A stretch of 64,000 bases of DNA from Oscillospiraceae bacterium (GTDB lineage Bacteria > Bacillota > Clostridia > Oscillospirales > Acutalibacteraceae): the NCBI GenBank assembly GCA_015065805.1, contig SVPN01000005.1:1-64000 (forward strand), given 5' to 3'. Positions within the stretch are counted from its first letter, which is position 1. The number at the start of each line of letters is the position of its first letter. A model generated the notes under the pieces. That model had not been told where the DNA came from and made no database searches. It saw only the letters and a list, made by a program, of their open reading frames with translations. Shown piece after piece: positions 36,174 to 44,965 of this stretch. The position numbers and the translations under genes are program-made.

Positions 36174-36947
36174 TTAACCTCCCAATAAAACATCACTGAC
36201 AAGCATTACACAAAATCCGACAAGCAACGCATACGTCGCACCGCGCTCGTTTCCGTGCGCGTGCGTTTCGGGAATCATTTCGTCGCTGATCACATATAGC
36301 ATCGTACCGCCTGCAAAGCTGAGTGCAAACGGCAAAATTGCCGTGGAAACGGATACCGCAAAATACCCGATCAATGTACCGATCACTTCCACAAGCCCGG
36401 TAGCCGCGGCACACAAAAACGTTTTGGACGGCGATACGCCCGCCGCAAGCATCGGTGCAATGATCACCATACCCTCAGGGATATTCTGCAACGCAATACC
36501 GCCCGCAATCAGCAAGCCTCGGGTAGGATCCTCCGTGCCGAAGCCGACACCCGCCGCAATACCCTCGGGCAGATTGTGGATCGCAATCGCCATCACAAAC
36601 AGCAATACGCGGCTGAGATCGGATTGCTTGTGCGGCTCGATATCCGCACCCACAAAACGGTGAAGATGCGGTACAAGCTTGTCAATAAGATTCAGGCTCA
36701 AGGCACCGACAAAAATCCCGACGACCGTAACCGCAATACCGAATCGCCCGCCGTATTCCAATGAAGGAAGGATCAATCCCAAGACTGCGGCGGCAAGCAT
36801 CACCCCCGCGGCAAACGAAAGGACAATGTCCGAAAACTTATGGGAAAGCGACTTAAAACAAAAGCCGAGCAAAGCACCGATCAACGTTGCGCCGCCCACG
36901 CCGAGAGCTGTGAGAAATACCGCTTGCGTAACACATTCTCCTTTCAA
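36174..36947 (-). CDS. ZIP-family metal transporter
   Basis: A 257-residue protein with about eight helices. The metal-site helices are present: VMAIAIHNLPEGIAAGVGF and GGIALQNIPEGMVI, the paired HNLPEG/QNIPEG motifs of ZupT/ZIP proteins. It imports Zn2+, Fe2+ or related ions. The start is odd. The only in-frame canonical codon is TTG 36947, which lies upstream of the AAAGGAG site. An ATG placed correctly after that site (36936) is out of frame. Either a start-region indel or unusual initiation is involved. Next gene is DUF362 at 4 bp. Confidence 0.85.
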   Translation of the reverse strand: MKGECVTQAVFLTALGVGGATLIGALLGFCFKSLSHKFSDIVLSFAAGVMLAAAVLGLILPSLEYGGRFGIAVTVVGIFVGALSLNLIDKLVPHLHRFVGADIEPHKQSDLSRVLLFVMAIAIHNLPEGIAAGVGFGTEDPTRGLLIAGGIALQNIPEGMVIIAPMLAAGVSPSKTFLCAAATGLVEVIGTLIGYFAVSVSTAILPFALSFAGGTMLYVISDEMIPETHAHGNERGATYALLVGFCVMLVSDVLLGG

Positions 36948-36952
36948 GTCAA

Positions 36953-36983
36953 AATTCCCGCATACCTATCATATGCGGGAATT
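36953..36983 (-). terminator. terminator after ferritin gene
   Basis: A 12-bp stem (aattcccgcata / tatgcgggaatt), a 7-nt loop and a short TTTTG tail on the minus strand. It lies between the ferritin stop and the ZIP start, leaving almost no room for a separate ZIP promoter. Confidence 0.7.
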
Positions 36984-36989
36984 CACAAA

Positions 36990-37502
36990 TTACAGCACCA
37001 GAGAAGGCGCACTGTACACACGTGCCGCCAATTCCTGATTGAGCATATAAAGGCCCTTCGCATCCGACCCGAAAAGCTCCATTTTCGTGATCAGATCGTT
37101 GGCATTGGTTTCCTCTTCGCCCTGCTCCTTGACAAACCAATCAAGGAACTGCATCGTGCGGAAATCACGCGCATAATACGCCGCCGCATAGATGTCGTTG
37201 ATGAGCGAGGTGACATAGATCTCGTGCTCAAGACCGGCTTTCAGAACGGTCATATGCGAATCCAGCACCTTGTCGGGCTTTGCGATCGCCTCGAGCGTCA
37301 CGGGCATATTTTCGTTCTGCAAATAGGTATAGAACAGCATCGCGTGATCGCGCTCTTCCTGCGCCTGAATATAATACCAGTTTGCAAAGCCGTCAAGACC
37401 TGCCGCCTTGAAGTAGTTGGAAAAATCCAGATACAGATACGCCGAATACAATTCTTTGTTGATCTGATCGTTTAACAGCTGATGTACTTTTTCGTTAACC
37501 AT
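36990..37502 (-). CDS. ferritin
   Basis: 170 residues, the usual length for bacterial non-haem ferritin. Iron-site residues are visible in the four-helix bundle: NKELYSAYLYLDFSNYF near residue 15, YIQAQEERDHAMLFYTYL near residue 45, and FVKEQGEEETNANDLI near residue 125. It stores iron as ferric mineral in a 24-mer. ATG 37502 follows GGAGGG; the track adds 15 residues. Its terminator separates it from the ZIP gene. Confidence 0.94.
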   Translation of the reverse strand: MVNEKVHQLLNDQINKELYSAYLYLDFSNYFKAAGLDGFANWYYIQAQEERDHAMLFYTYLQNENMPVTLEAIAKPDKVLDSHMTVLKAGLEHEIYVTSLINDIYAAAYYARDFRTMQFLDWFVKEQGEEETNANDLITKMELFGSDAKGLYMLNQELAARVYSAPSLVL

Positions 37503-37568
37503 ATTAAGACCCTCCTGATTATTCGGAATGTATGAACAGTATACCATATTCCTGCGAAAATTTCAACA

Positions 37569-38909
37569 CTATAGTTTTCGGTAAACGGTATACCACATCG
37601 TCAGAAATGCCGCCAGACCGCCGATCACATTGGAAATCGGTTCTGCCCAGAATACACCCTCTACGCCGAAGCCGACCGCGGGCAACAGCAGCGTAAAGGG
37701 TACTACAATGAACACCTTGCGGAGAAGCGAGAAGAAAATCGCCTGCTTTGCTTTTCCGAGTGCCTGAAAGGTGCTTTGACCGGAAAACTGAAATGCCATA
37801 AATACAAAGCCGAAAAAGTAAATGTTGAGCATATGGGAACCGATAGAAATAATGAGCGGATCCTCCGAAAACAGACCGATCAGCGCGTTCGGAAGCAGCA
37901 TCACCGCTACCCACGCAAGCAACGTATACACCGTACCGATCAACGCTGTAAAGCGAATCCCCTCCTTCACACGGTCAGGCTTATCGGCGCCGTAATTGAA
38001 TCCTAAAACGGGCTGAGCGCCGCTGCTGAGTCCCAAAACGGGAAGCGAGATCATCTCGCGGATCGAACCCAAAACGGTCATAATCCCGACATACAGATCC
38101 CCGCCGTACTGCTGAAGCTGGTTGTTACACACGACCTGCACAAGGCTGTTGGTTGCTTGCACCACAAACCCGGGAATGCCCAATGCAACAATGCGCTTGA
38201 GACGCTTCCCCGAAATAGGCATATATCGAAGATCCAGCGTGATCGGCACACGGGAGCTGATCAAAAATCCCACGACCAGTGCCATTGAGACTGCTTGACT
38301 GACCACCGTTGCCAAGGCGGCACCTCGCACACCCATATCGAACGCGAATATAAACAAGGGATCAAGCGCAATATTGATAACCGCACCGACAACCGTTGCC
38401 GTCATACCGATTTTCGGAAATCCCTGCGCATTGATAAATCCGCTCATTCCGGTTGACAGCATCGAAAACAGCGTACCGAACAGATACACCTGCAGATACG
38501 CATCCGCATATAAAAGCGATTGCTCCCCCGCACCGAACAGCATCAGGATCGGACGGCGAAACAGATAACATACCGCAAACAGCACAATCGATGATACCGT
38601 CTGCATCGTAAAAACGGTATTCAGGATATGTCGCGCTTCCGTGTTGTCATTCTTTCCGCGTGCGATAGAAAACAACGTCGTTCCGCCGGTTGCAAACAGA
38701 CTTGTAAATGCGGCGATGATAACGATCACGGGAAATGTCACACCGAGCCCTGTCAGTGCCGCATTGCCGACGCTGTCTAAATGTCCGATATATACACGGT
38801 CCACCAGATTATACAGCAGCTGAACCGTTTGTGCCAATGTCAACGGCAACGCCTGTGACAAGATCAGTCTTTTGACCGACCCGACCGAAAAATCCTTTGA
38901 TGCCGACAT
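37569..38909 (-). CDS. MATE-family efflux transporter
   Basis: 446 residues with 12 predicted helices in two similar halves. The family start region SQALPLTLAQTVQLLYNLVDRVYIGHL and the second-half GIPGFVVQATNSLVQVVCNNQL fit NorM/DinF-type exporters. Drug or metabolite export driven by Na+ or H+ is the family role; the substrate is unknown. ATG 38909 follows GGGAGGTGAG; the track extends 30 residues upstream into a region without similarity. Confidence 0.9.
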   Translation of the reverse strand: MSASKDFSVGSVKRLILSQALPLTLAQTVQLLYNLVDRVYIGHLDSVGNAALTGLGVTFPVIVIIAAFTSLFATGGTTLFSIARGKNDNTEARHILNTVFTMQTVSSIVLFAVCYLFRRPILMLFGAGEQSLLYADAYLQVYLFGTLFSMLSTGMSGFINAQGFPKIGMTATVVGAVINIALDPLFIFAFDMGVRGAALATVVSQAVSMALVVGFLISSRVPITLDLRYMPISGKRLKRIVALGIPGFVVQATNSLVQVVCNNQLQQYGGDLYVGIMTVLGSIREMISLPVLGLSSGAQPVLGFNYGADKPDRVKEGIRFTALIGTVYTLLAWVAVMLLPNALIGLFSEDPLIISIGSHMLNIYFFGFVFMAFQFSGQSTFQALGKAKQAIFFSLLRKVFIVVPFTLLLPAVGFGVEGVFWAEPISNVIGGLAAFLTMWYTVYRKL

Positions 38910-38971
38910 ACGCTCACCTCCCGCACGCAAGAATATATACAGTATAGCAAGCAAAAAGGGTTTTGTAAAGA

Positions 38972-39003
38972 ACAAGTGCTGTTCATTTCTGAACAGCACT
39001 TGT
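38972..39003 (-). terminator. terminator of the Clp/FtsH fusion gene
   Basis: A 14-bp perfect stem (acaagtgctgttca / tgaacagcacttgt) with TTTC loop and T-rich tail on the minus strand, right after the stop codon at 39010. Confidence 0.8.
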
Positions 39004-39009
39004 CAGATA

Positions 39010-42000
39010 TTACACATTCTCGTTGGCAAAGAACTCTTCGAGCTGTGTACGATCAAGACTCTTGCTTTGAGCCAAAAGATCGGTCAGATGCTCAAGAGCC
39101 GTGCGGTGAGAGACGATCATCTCTCTGGTACGGTCATATTGCTTCTGCATCAGTTCCTCTGCTTCCGAAGCCTTCCAGCGGGTAAACAGATGCTCACCCA
39201 TCGCAAAATCCTCTAAAGCGGCACGGATAATATAACGCGCTTTGGCAATATCTGAGCTGGCACCCGTATTGATTCCTGCCGATTCGCCGTAAACCTCGAT
39301 CTCAGCAATGCGTCCCGCAAGACAACGGCAAACGATATTCATCAGCTCATCAAAGGTTTGCGTGCCGCGCTCTTTCTCCGTTGCGCTTTCCATAAAACCG
39401 CCGAAATCGCCGCGGGATACGATCGTCAGGAATGACGGTGTTGTGCCGCACAAGCGGCAAACAAGCGCGTGACCCGCTTCGTGACACGCCGTCTGACGAA
39501 CGTGCGCAGGATCCATCTTTTTGATCTCGCCGTAACGGAATTCATCCACCGATTCCATATAATTGGTCTGATTCGGTTCGGCACCGCCGAGTGAGCGAGC
39601 ATACTGCGCGTTCATCATCTCAAGATCGGCATTGCTCATACCGCCCGTACGGACTGCCATATTGCGCACGATCTTTTCGTGGTTTTCGCCGAAATGGATC
39701 CCGTGCTTTTTCAAGCTGAGAAGAAGCAGTTCATAGCGGTCATCGGTATCGGGCAAGGATACATACAGCTTGCGATCAAAGCGACGCACAAATGCCGCAT
39801 CAAGCACGCGAGGGCCGTCGCCCGCCAGCTCATAGTTGGTCGCCGCGAGGATAAACACAGGTCGCTTCGGATCGGAAACAAAGCCGTCCATTTCCGCAAG
39901 GAACGTTGTCAACGCATCCTCGTTATGTGTCGATCCGATCGAACCCGTGCGGGTTCTGGCAATGGCATCCACCTCATCAATGAAGATGATGGACGGTGCA
40001 TAACGACGCGCCTTACGGAACAGCTCGCGGATATTGCGCTCGGTTTCGCCGACAAGCGATCCGAAGAACGATGTCGCCGACACCGGGAAGAACGTTGCCT
40101 CACACTCATTTGCCATCGCCTTTGCCAGCAAGGTTTTACCCGTACCGGGAGGTCCGTAAAGAAGCACGCCCTTGGGCATTGTTTTCCCCTTTGCCGCCAT
40201 TTCACGGGGGTTGTTCAGCATAGCCGCAAACTCGCGAAGTGTCTCTTTGGCGGTCTTGCAACCGATCACATCGTCGAATCCGAGGTCGTTGTTTTGTCCC
40301 TTCTTGGCAATCAGACCTCTGTCCTCCGCGCGGGTCGCCTTCTTCACCTGCAAGCGTTCAAACGATATCGTAACATTGGCAGGATCTTCAATATACTGCG
40401 CACAGTTGAAATACAAAAACTTGCCCGCGCGACCGAACCACAGCGTTTTATTGTTGATCAGTGCGCCAAAGGTCAGTTCTTTTAACGATGTTTCAAATTC
40501 CGCCCCCTGATCGTCGATCTTCAACACACCGCGGGCACCGCGCGCCATCAGCGTGTCAAACGAACGGATCGCTCCACCCGAGGAATCCAGAATATACACC
40601 GGCGTTTCGGGAGAAAACTCGCGGATATAATCAAACATCTGCATACCGACCGAATCAAAATCCTCAACATCGTTGGGGATCACAGCCTGATCCTCACGAC
40701 CGCAAAGCGGATCGATCAGCACATAGTCGGTCACCGAATAGGCGCGACGCTTGAACTGCTCTCCGTCGGTAAACAGATCAAACACGGTGTTCTGAGCCGC
40801 TCCCACACGTTCAAAGACCTGCGCAAACCGATCGCTCAGCACCGCAACACGCATTTGCTCACGGTTGACAAACAGCGTTTGGATCTCATCACCCTTGACC
40901 TCGATGCGAATCGTCACGTTCTTCATCTGCTCGACCTTTGAGGAGTCCTTGTGATACAGCTGCATCACGACCTCCTGAAGCTCGCGCACCAGAATATTTC
41001 TTGCCAATCCGCGAAGTGAACGCGCATCCGCTGTTCCGCCGCCGTTGTACAGCACAAGTGCCGCAAGCATATCGGAATCGCATTCCACCTTGAGTCCCGA
41101 CGAGGATTCAAAGAAAGAGATTTGCTTTTCGATTTCGTTTTTGATGATCTCCATCAATGCAAACGGCTCTAAGTGATTGAAAAGGAGAATATGTCCGTTT
41201 GCCATACGCGTGGTGATGCATTCGGGGAAATACGGCTCGCGCGTCTGCGGATTGATATCCTTGCGAAGAGCATCCAGAATCACACTGCGCGAAACCCCCG
41301 ACAGGTCATATACATTGGGATCGTCGTACAGCTCTTTACCGGCATTGGTCGTCATAATGATGATCGTATCACGGAAGGAGACATCCGTATTGGACTTCAT
41401 ATCCTTCAAAGTGCCCGCATCCAGAATCTGCAAGAACAGATGAATCGTGTTCAGGTGGGCTTTTTCAATCTCATCAAAAATGAGAATGCCGTTGGGATGC
41501 TGACGGACAAACCCGGTCACCACGTTGGGCTGACCGTGTTCACCGTTAAATTTCATATTGGCAAGATTATCGGAATATTCACTCATATCCACAACCTTTG
41601 CCTTACGACCGAGATACTGCTCGCATTGCTTGGCAAGGAAGGTTTTACCGACACCCGAAGGGCCCGTGAACAGGAACGTAGCAAGAGGTGTTACGCGCTT
41701 CGGATCCTGAGAGGCGAACATATCACACTCAAAGATCGTCTGCACCACCTCATCCACTGCGTGACGCTGACCCTTAACGCTTTTGAGAAGCCCTTCTTTC
41801 ATTGCCTTGAGCTTAGCCGCTTTATCGGTAAGAGACTCCGCTTCTTTATCGGTTTTTGCTTTTACGGTCGGGGCGGCAGGCGCTTCGGGCGCTTCGGGGT
41901 CTGAAGGTTCACTTTTACCCAGAAGAGCCGCCAGCGCCGCGGCAGTAGCGGCGGAAGCACTCTGCTGTTCAGGAGTCTGAGCAGTGCCGGCACTATCCGT

Positions 42001-42378
42001 GATCGGAGCATCCCCTTGCTTGATCTGCGGGGGTTGCTGATCCTTTCCTTTGCTTAACAGCGACGCAAGGCTGTCTTCGAGATCCTGCGATTTCTTCTCC
42101 TGCACACTGATCTGAACGGTGTTGCGCGCATCCTCTTCGGGAAGAATACCCGCGATCAGCTCATTGACCGCTTTGGTGCATTCCTCAGGCGATACATCCG
42201 CGGAGAGCTCAAACGTGTGAATATGTATCCCGTCAGAGCTGTGACGGATGTCTTTTGCCCCCATCTTTTCTGACAAAGACTGGAAGAACACCTCCCATAT
42301 TTCGCGATCATTTTTGATTTTGTACTTTGTGGTGACGTCCGACGAACGGAACGTAACAGAAATCGTATATTTTTTCAT
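39010..42378 (-). CDS. Clp-type AAA+ / receiver-like / FtsH-type AAA+ M41 protease fusion
   Basis: A 1122-residue soluble protein with an unusual order of modules. Residues 1-90 are an unrecognised alpha/beta domain. Residues 90-180 form an Ala/Pro/Glu-rich linker. A Clp-type AAA+ follows, with Walker A GPSGVGKT (239-246) and Walker B ILIFDE (298-303). Residues about 550-640 resemble a receiver fold (YVLIDPL, TPVYILDSSGG, RGVLKIDD). An FtsH-type AAA+ has GPPGTGKT (742-749), IIFIDE (797-802) and RRFDR (865-869). The M41 zinc protease has HEAGH (966-970) and a third-ligand Asp in TGASSDIAKAR (about 1043). No transmembrane segment is seen, unlike FtsH. It has its own promoter and terminator. Role unknown; probably an ATP-driven unfoldase-protease. 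Confidence 0.88.
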   Translation of the reverse strand: MKKYTISVTFRSSDVTTKYKIKNDREIWEVFFQSLSEKMGAKDIRHSSDGIHIHTFELSADVSPEECTKAVNELIAGILPEEDARNTVQISVQEKKSQDLEDSLASLLSKGKDQQPPQIKQGDAPITDSAGTAQTPEQQSASAATAAALAALLGKSEPSDPEAPEAPAAPTVKAKTDKEAESLTDKAAKLKAMKEGLLKSVKGQRHAVDEVVQTIFECDMFASQDPKRVTPLATFLFTGPSGVGKTFLAKQCEQYLGRKAKVVDMSEYSDNLANMKFNGEHGQPNVVTGFVRQHPNGILIFDEIEKAHLNTIHLFLQILDAGTLKDMKSNTDVSFRDTIIIMTTNAGKELYDDPNVYDLSGVSRSVILDALRKDINPQTREPYFPECITTRMANGHILLFNHLEPFALMEIIKNEIEKQISFFESSSGLKVECDSDMLAALVLYNGGGTADARSLRGLARNILVRELQEVVMQLYHKDSSKVEQMKNVTIRIEVKGDEIQTLFVNREQMRVAVLSDRFAQVFERVGAAQNTVFDLFTDGEQFKRRAYSVTDYVLIDPLCGREDQAVIPNDVEDFDSVGMQMFDYIREFSPETPVYILDSSGGAIRSFDTLMARGARGVLKIDDQGAEFETSLKELTFGALINNKTLWFGRAGKFLYFNCAQYIEDPANVTISFERLQVKKATRAEDRGLIAKKGQNNDLGFDDVIGCKTAKETLREFAAMLNNPREMAAKGKTMPKGVLLYGPPGTGKTLLAKAMANECEATFFPVSATSFFGSLVGETERNIRELFRKARRYAPSIIFIDEVDAIARTRTGSIGSTHNEDALTTFLAEMDGFVSDPKRPVFILAATNYELAGDGPRVLDAAFVRRFDRKLYVSLPDTDDRYELLLLSLKKHGIHFGENHEKIVRNMAVRTGGMSNADLEMMNAQYARSLGGAEPNQTNYMESVDEFRYGEIKKMDPAHVRQTACHEAGHALVCRLCGTTPSFLTIVSRGDFGGFMESATEKERGTQTFDELMNIVCRCLAGRIAEIEVYGESAGINTGASSDIAKARYIIRAALEDFAMGEHLFTRWKASEAEELMQKQYDRTREMIVSHRTALEHLTDLLAQSKSLDRTQLEEFFANENV

Positions 42379-42451
42379 AACAAACCTCCTATTTGAAGTC
42401 TTAATTCCAATTGCACAAACAAGGTCGGAAATCATCGACCGAATATGTATA

Positions 42452-42480
42452 ATTTTACCGCATTGCCGTCGTTATGTCAA
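42452..42480 (-). promoter_or_regulatory. SigA-type promoter of the Clp/FtsH fusion gene
   Basis: Minus strand TTGACA, 17-bp spacer, TAAAAT, about 74 bp before the start codon. It is back to back with the PHP-gene promoter. Confidence 0.78.
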
Positions 42481-42529
42481 CCGATTCTTATCAATTTCGA
42501 CAGATTCACCCCCACCTGAGCGGCGGTGA

Positions 42530-42558
42530 TTGACAGCTTCTTGTCAAAGCATTATAAT
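42530..42558 (+). promoter_or_regulatory. SigA-type consensus promoter of the PHP gene
   Basis: TTGACA, 17-bp spacer, TATAAT, a full consensus match, about 35 bp before the ATG at 42594. Confidence 0.85.
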
Positions 42559-42593
42559 AATAACAATCCATTTTAAAGAGGAGACACACGTTT

Positions 42594-43607
42594 ATGCTTC
42601 TGATTTCTTCCGCTGTTCCTCAATACAAAGCCAACCTGCACTGTCACTCGACGCGTTCCGACGGCCGTCTCTCTCCTATCGAGCTGAAGACGATGTACAA
42701 AGAACGCGGCTATGCCGTTCTGGCGATCACCGATCACGAATCACCTGAAAATCATTCCTCGCTCAATGAGGAGAATTTCCTGATGCTGACAGGCTATGAG
42801 GCATACATCCGCACAAACCCCGATTGCCGTTACGATGTATTCGCGCCCGAGATCCACCTGAATCTGTTTGCAAGGCAGGCGGATAACGAGACGCTTATCT
42901 GCTACAACCCTGCCTGCTGTAAATACCTGAGTCCCGAAGAACAGCAGGCTCTTGCCAAGGCAGGCACACAGGAGACCAGATCCTACACCGCTGACTATAT
43001 CAACACCTTTATCCGAACCGCCAACGAAAACGGCTATCTCGTCGCCTATAATCATCCCGTCTGGTCGATGGAGGATGAAAGCCGTATTCTGCACTATGAG
43101 GGTATTTTCAGCATGGAAATGGTCAACGGCAACAGCTATTCCCTGAACCGCCTGGAATACAACGGTGCTCTCTACGATAAACTGATCCGTAACCGAAAGC
43201 GCTGGTTCGTCCACGCCGCGGACGACAATCACAATCAATTTCCGATTGACCATCCGCAGAACGATTCCTTTCGCGCCTTTACCATGATTCTTGCGGATCG
43301 TCTTGACTACGATCACATCATAAGCGCTATGGAGCACGGCGAAATGTACGCCTCCACAGGTCCTCTTATCCGCGAGCTGTCATACGAAAATGACATCATC
43401 CACGTGGAGTGCTCTCCCGCCGCATCTGTCTACTGCTATTTCGGCAGTAAACATCCCTCCTCTGTACACGCGATGAACGAAGAACAGCTCACCTGTGCGG
43501 ATTTTTCTCTTCACCCGAACGCCGCCTACATCCGCATAACGGTTGTTGACCGAAACGGCAACACCGCCGATACGCGAGCCTACTATCGGGACGAGCTTAT
43601 AAAATAA
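42594..43607 (+). CDS. PHP-domain metal-dependent phosphoesterase
   Basis: A 337-residue protein with PHP metal-site motifs: NLHCHSTRSDG near residue 15, VLAITDHESP near residue 42, and YLVAYNHPVWS and FVHAADDNHN further on. PHP proteins hydrolyse phosphoester bonds in nucleotides, histidinol phosphate or similar compounds; the substrate is not clear here. No signal peptide. It is divergent from the Clp/FtsH fusion gene across a 215-bp region with two strong promoters. Confidence 0.85.
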   Translation: MLLISSAVPQYKANLHCHSTRSDGRLSPIELKTMYKERGYAVLAITDHESPENHSSLNEENFLMLTGYEAYIRTNPDCRYDVFAPEIHLNLFARQADNETLICYNPACCKYLSPEEQQALAKAGTQETRSYTADYINTFIRTANENGYLVAYNHPVWSMEDESRILHYEGIFSMEMVNGNSYSLNRLEYNGALYDKLIRNRKRWFVHAADDNHNQFPIDHPQNDSFRAFTMILADRLDYDHIISAMEHGEMYASTGPLIRELSYENDIIHVECSPAASVYCYFGSKHPSSVHAMNEEQLTCADFSLHPNAAYIRITVVDRNGNTADTRAYYRDELIK

Positions 43608-43616
43608 CCGCAACGC

Positions 43617-43655
43617 AAAAGCCGCAAGCGCCAAGACGCTTGCGGCTTTTGTTTT
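43617..43655. terminator. bidirectional terminator
   Basis: A 14-bp stem (aaaagccgcaagcg / cgcttgcggctttt) between the convergent PHP and lysA genes. Confidence 0.88.
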
Positions 43656-44961
43656 AAATATCGTTTCGGATAACATCCTCATATGTTTCGCCTTTTACAA
43701 CCACGCGTGAACCGCCGTTGCCTACCATAACCACTGCAGGATTCGGCAATCGGTTATAGTGGGATGCCATAGAATAGTTGTAAGCACCCGTGGCAAGCAC
43801 TGCCAGAATATCCTCTTCCTCAGCTTGCTGAAGCGGTGTGTGCTCCTGCAACAGATCGCCGCTCTCACAGCAACGCCCCGCGATCGTAACCACCGTATCG
43901 GCGGGCTGATCGGCTTTGTTGGCGATCACCGCCGTGTATTCCGCCTGATACAAGGCATAACGCGGGTTGTCCGCCATACCGCCGTCAACGCTGACATAGG
44001 TTCTCACATCGGGAATATGCTTCACACCGCCGACCGTGTACAAGGTAATGCCTGCGGATGCCACAACCGAGCGACCCGGTTCAATGTAAATATGCGGAAC
44101 GGGATATGAAAGTTGCTCGCAAACAGCGTGAAGAGCGTTTGAGGCGCGTTTCATATAGTCACCGATCGCCAAGGGACGGTCGTTTTTCGTGTAACGGATA
44201 CCAAATCCGCCGCCGACATCGAGCTCCATCAAGGTGACTCCGTAACGTGAACGGATATTGTCCATAAACGACAGCATCACCTGCGCGGCGTGTTCAAACG
44301 GCTTCTCGTCAAAAATCTGAGAACCGATATGACAATGCAACCCTTTCAGCTCAATGTTGTCCAGTGACAACGCCTGTCCGACTTCTTCAAGAGCTTCACC
44401 GTTTTCCAATGTAAACCCAAACTTGGAATCCAGCTGTCCCGTTTTGACAAAATCGTGTGTGTGTGCATCGATACCGGGGGTGATCCGCATAAATACAGCG
44501 GCAGTTTTGCCAAGCTGTACTGCTACGCGCGAAATACGGCGCAAATCCGCAGGATTGTCCGCCACGAGACGTCCGACACCGCTTTCCAGCGCAAAGCGAA
44601 TTTCCGCATCCGTCTTGTTGTTGCCGTGAAACAGAATATGCTCTGCGGGAAATCCGACGCTGAGTGCCGTATACAGCTCACCGCCTGACACGACATCCAC
44701 ATAGCACTGTTCATCCTTAACAATGCGGTACATTTCCTTGAAGGAGCAGGCTTTACTGGCAAATGCCACCGTACCGCCGTTCGGATAGCAGACTTCCATC
44801 GATTCGCGAAAATCACGCAATGCTCCGCGGATCGTCACTTCATCCATTACATACAACGGTGTACCGTAGGTTGCGGCAAGCGACACCGTATCACACCCGC
44901 CGATCGTCAGATGCCCTTGCTCATTCACCGATAAGCAAGACGCAATATCGTGAGGATTCAT
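43654..44961 (-). CDS. lysA: diaminopimelate decarboxylase
   Basis: A 435-residue PLP enzyme making lysine from meso-diaminopimelate. The fold-III barrel holds the PLP lysine in VAFASKACSFKEM near residue 65. GLHCHIGSQIF, LDVGGGFGIRY and IEPGRSVVASAG are family motifs. The C-terminal substrate motif is GRCCESGDLL. ATG 44961 follows GGTGTAAT and is 4 bp from the engB stop region, so the two are coupled. The lon-engB-lysA order ends at a terminator. Confidence 0.95.
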   Translation of the reverse strand: MNPHDIASCLSVNEQGHLTIGGCDTVSLAATYGTPLYVMDEVTIRGALRDFRESMEVCYPNGGTVAFASKACSFKEMYRIVKDEQCYVDVVSGGELYTALSVGFPAEHILFHGNNKTDAEIRFALESGVGRLVADNPADLRRISRVAVQLGKTAAVFMRITPGIDAHTHDFVKTGQLDSKFGFTLENGEALEEVGQALSLDNIELKGLHCHIGSQIFDEKPFEHAAQVMLSFMDNIRSRYGVTLMELDVGGGFGIRYTKNDRPLAIGDYMKRASNALHAVCEQLSYPVPHIYIEPGRSVVASAGITLYTVGGVKHIPDVRTYVSVDGGMADNPRYALYQAEYTAVIANKADQPADTVVTIAGRCCESGDLLQEHTPLQQAEEEDILAVLATGAYNYSMASHYNRLPNPAVVMVGNGGSRVVVKGETYEDVIRNDI

Positions 44962-44965
44962 TATA

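Noticed and set aside
39010-42378. Clp/FtsH fusion as two genes joined by a missing stop or assembly error
   Set aside because: The frame is continuous, the linker has normal composition, and there is no Shine-Dalgarno/ATG in the middle suggesting a lost gene boundary.
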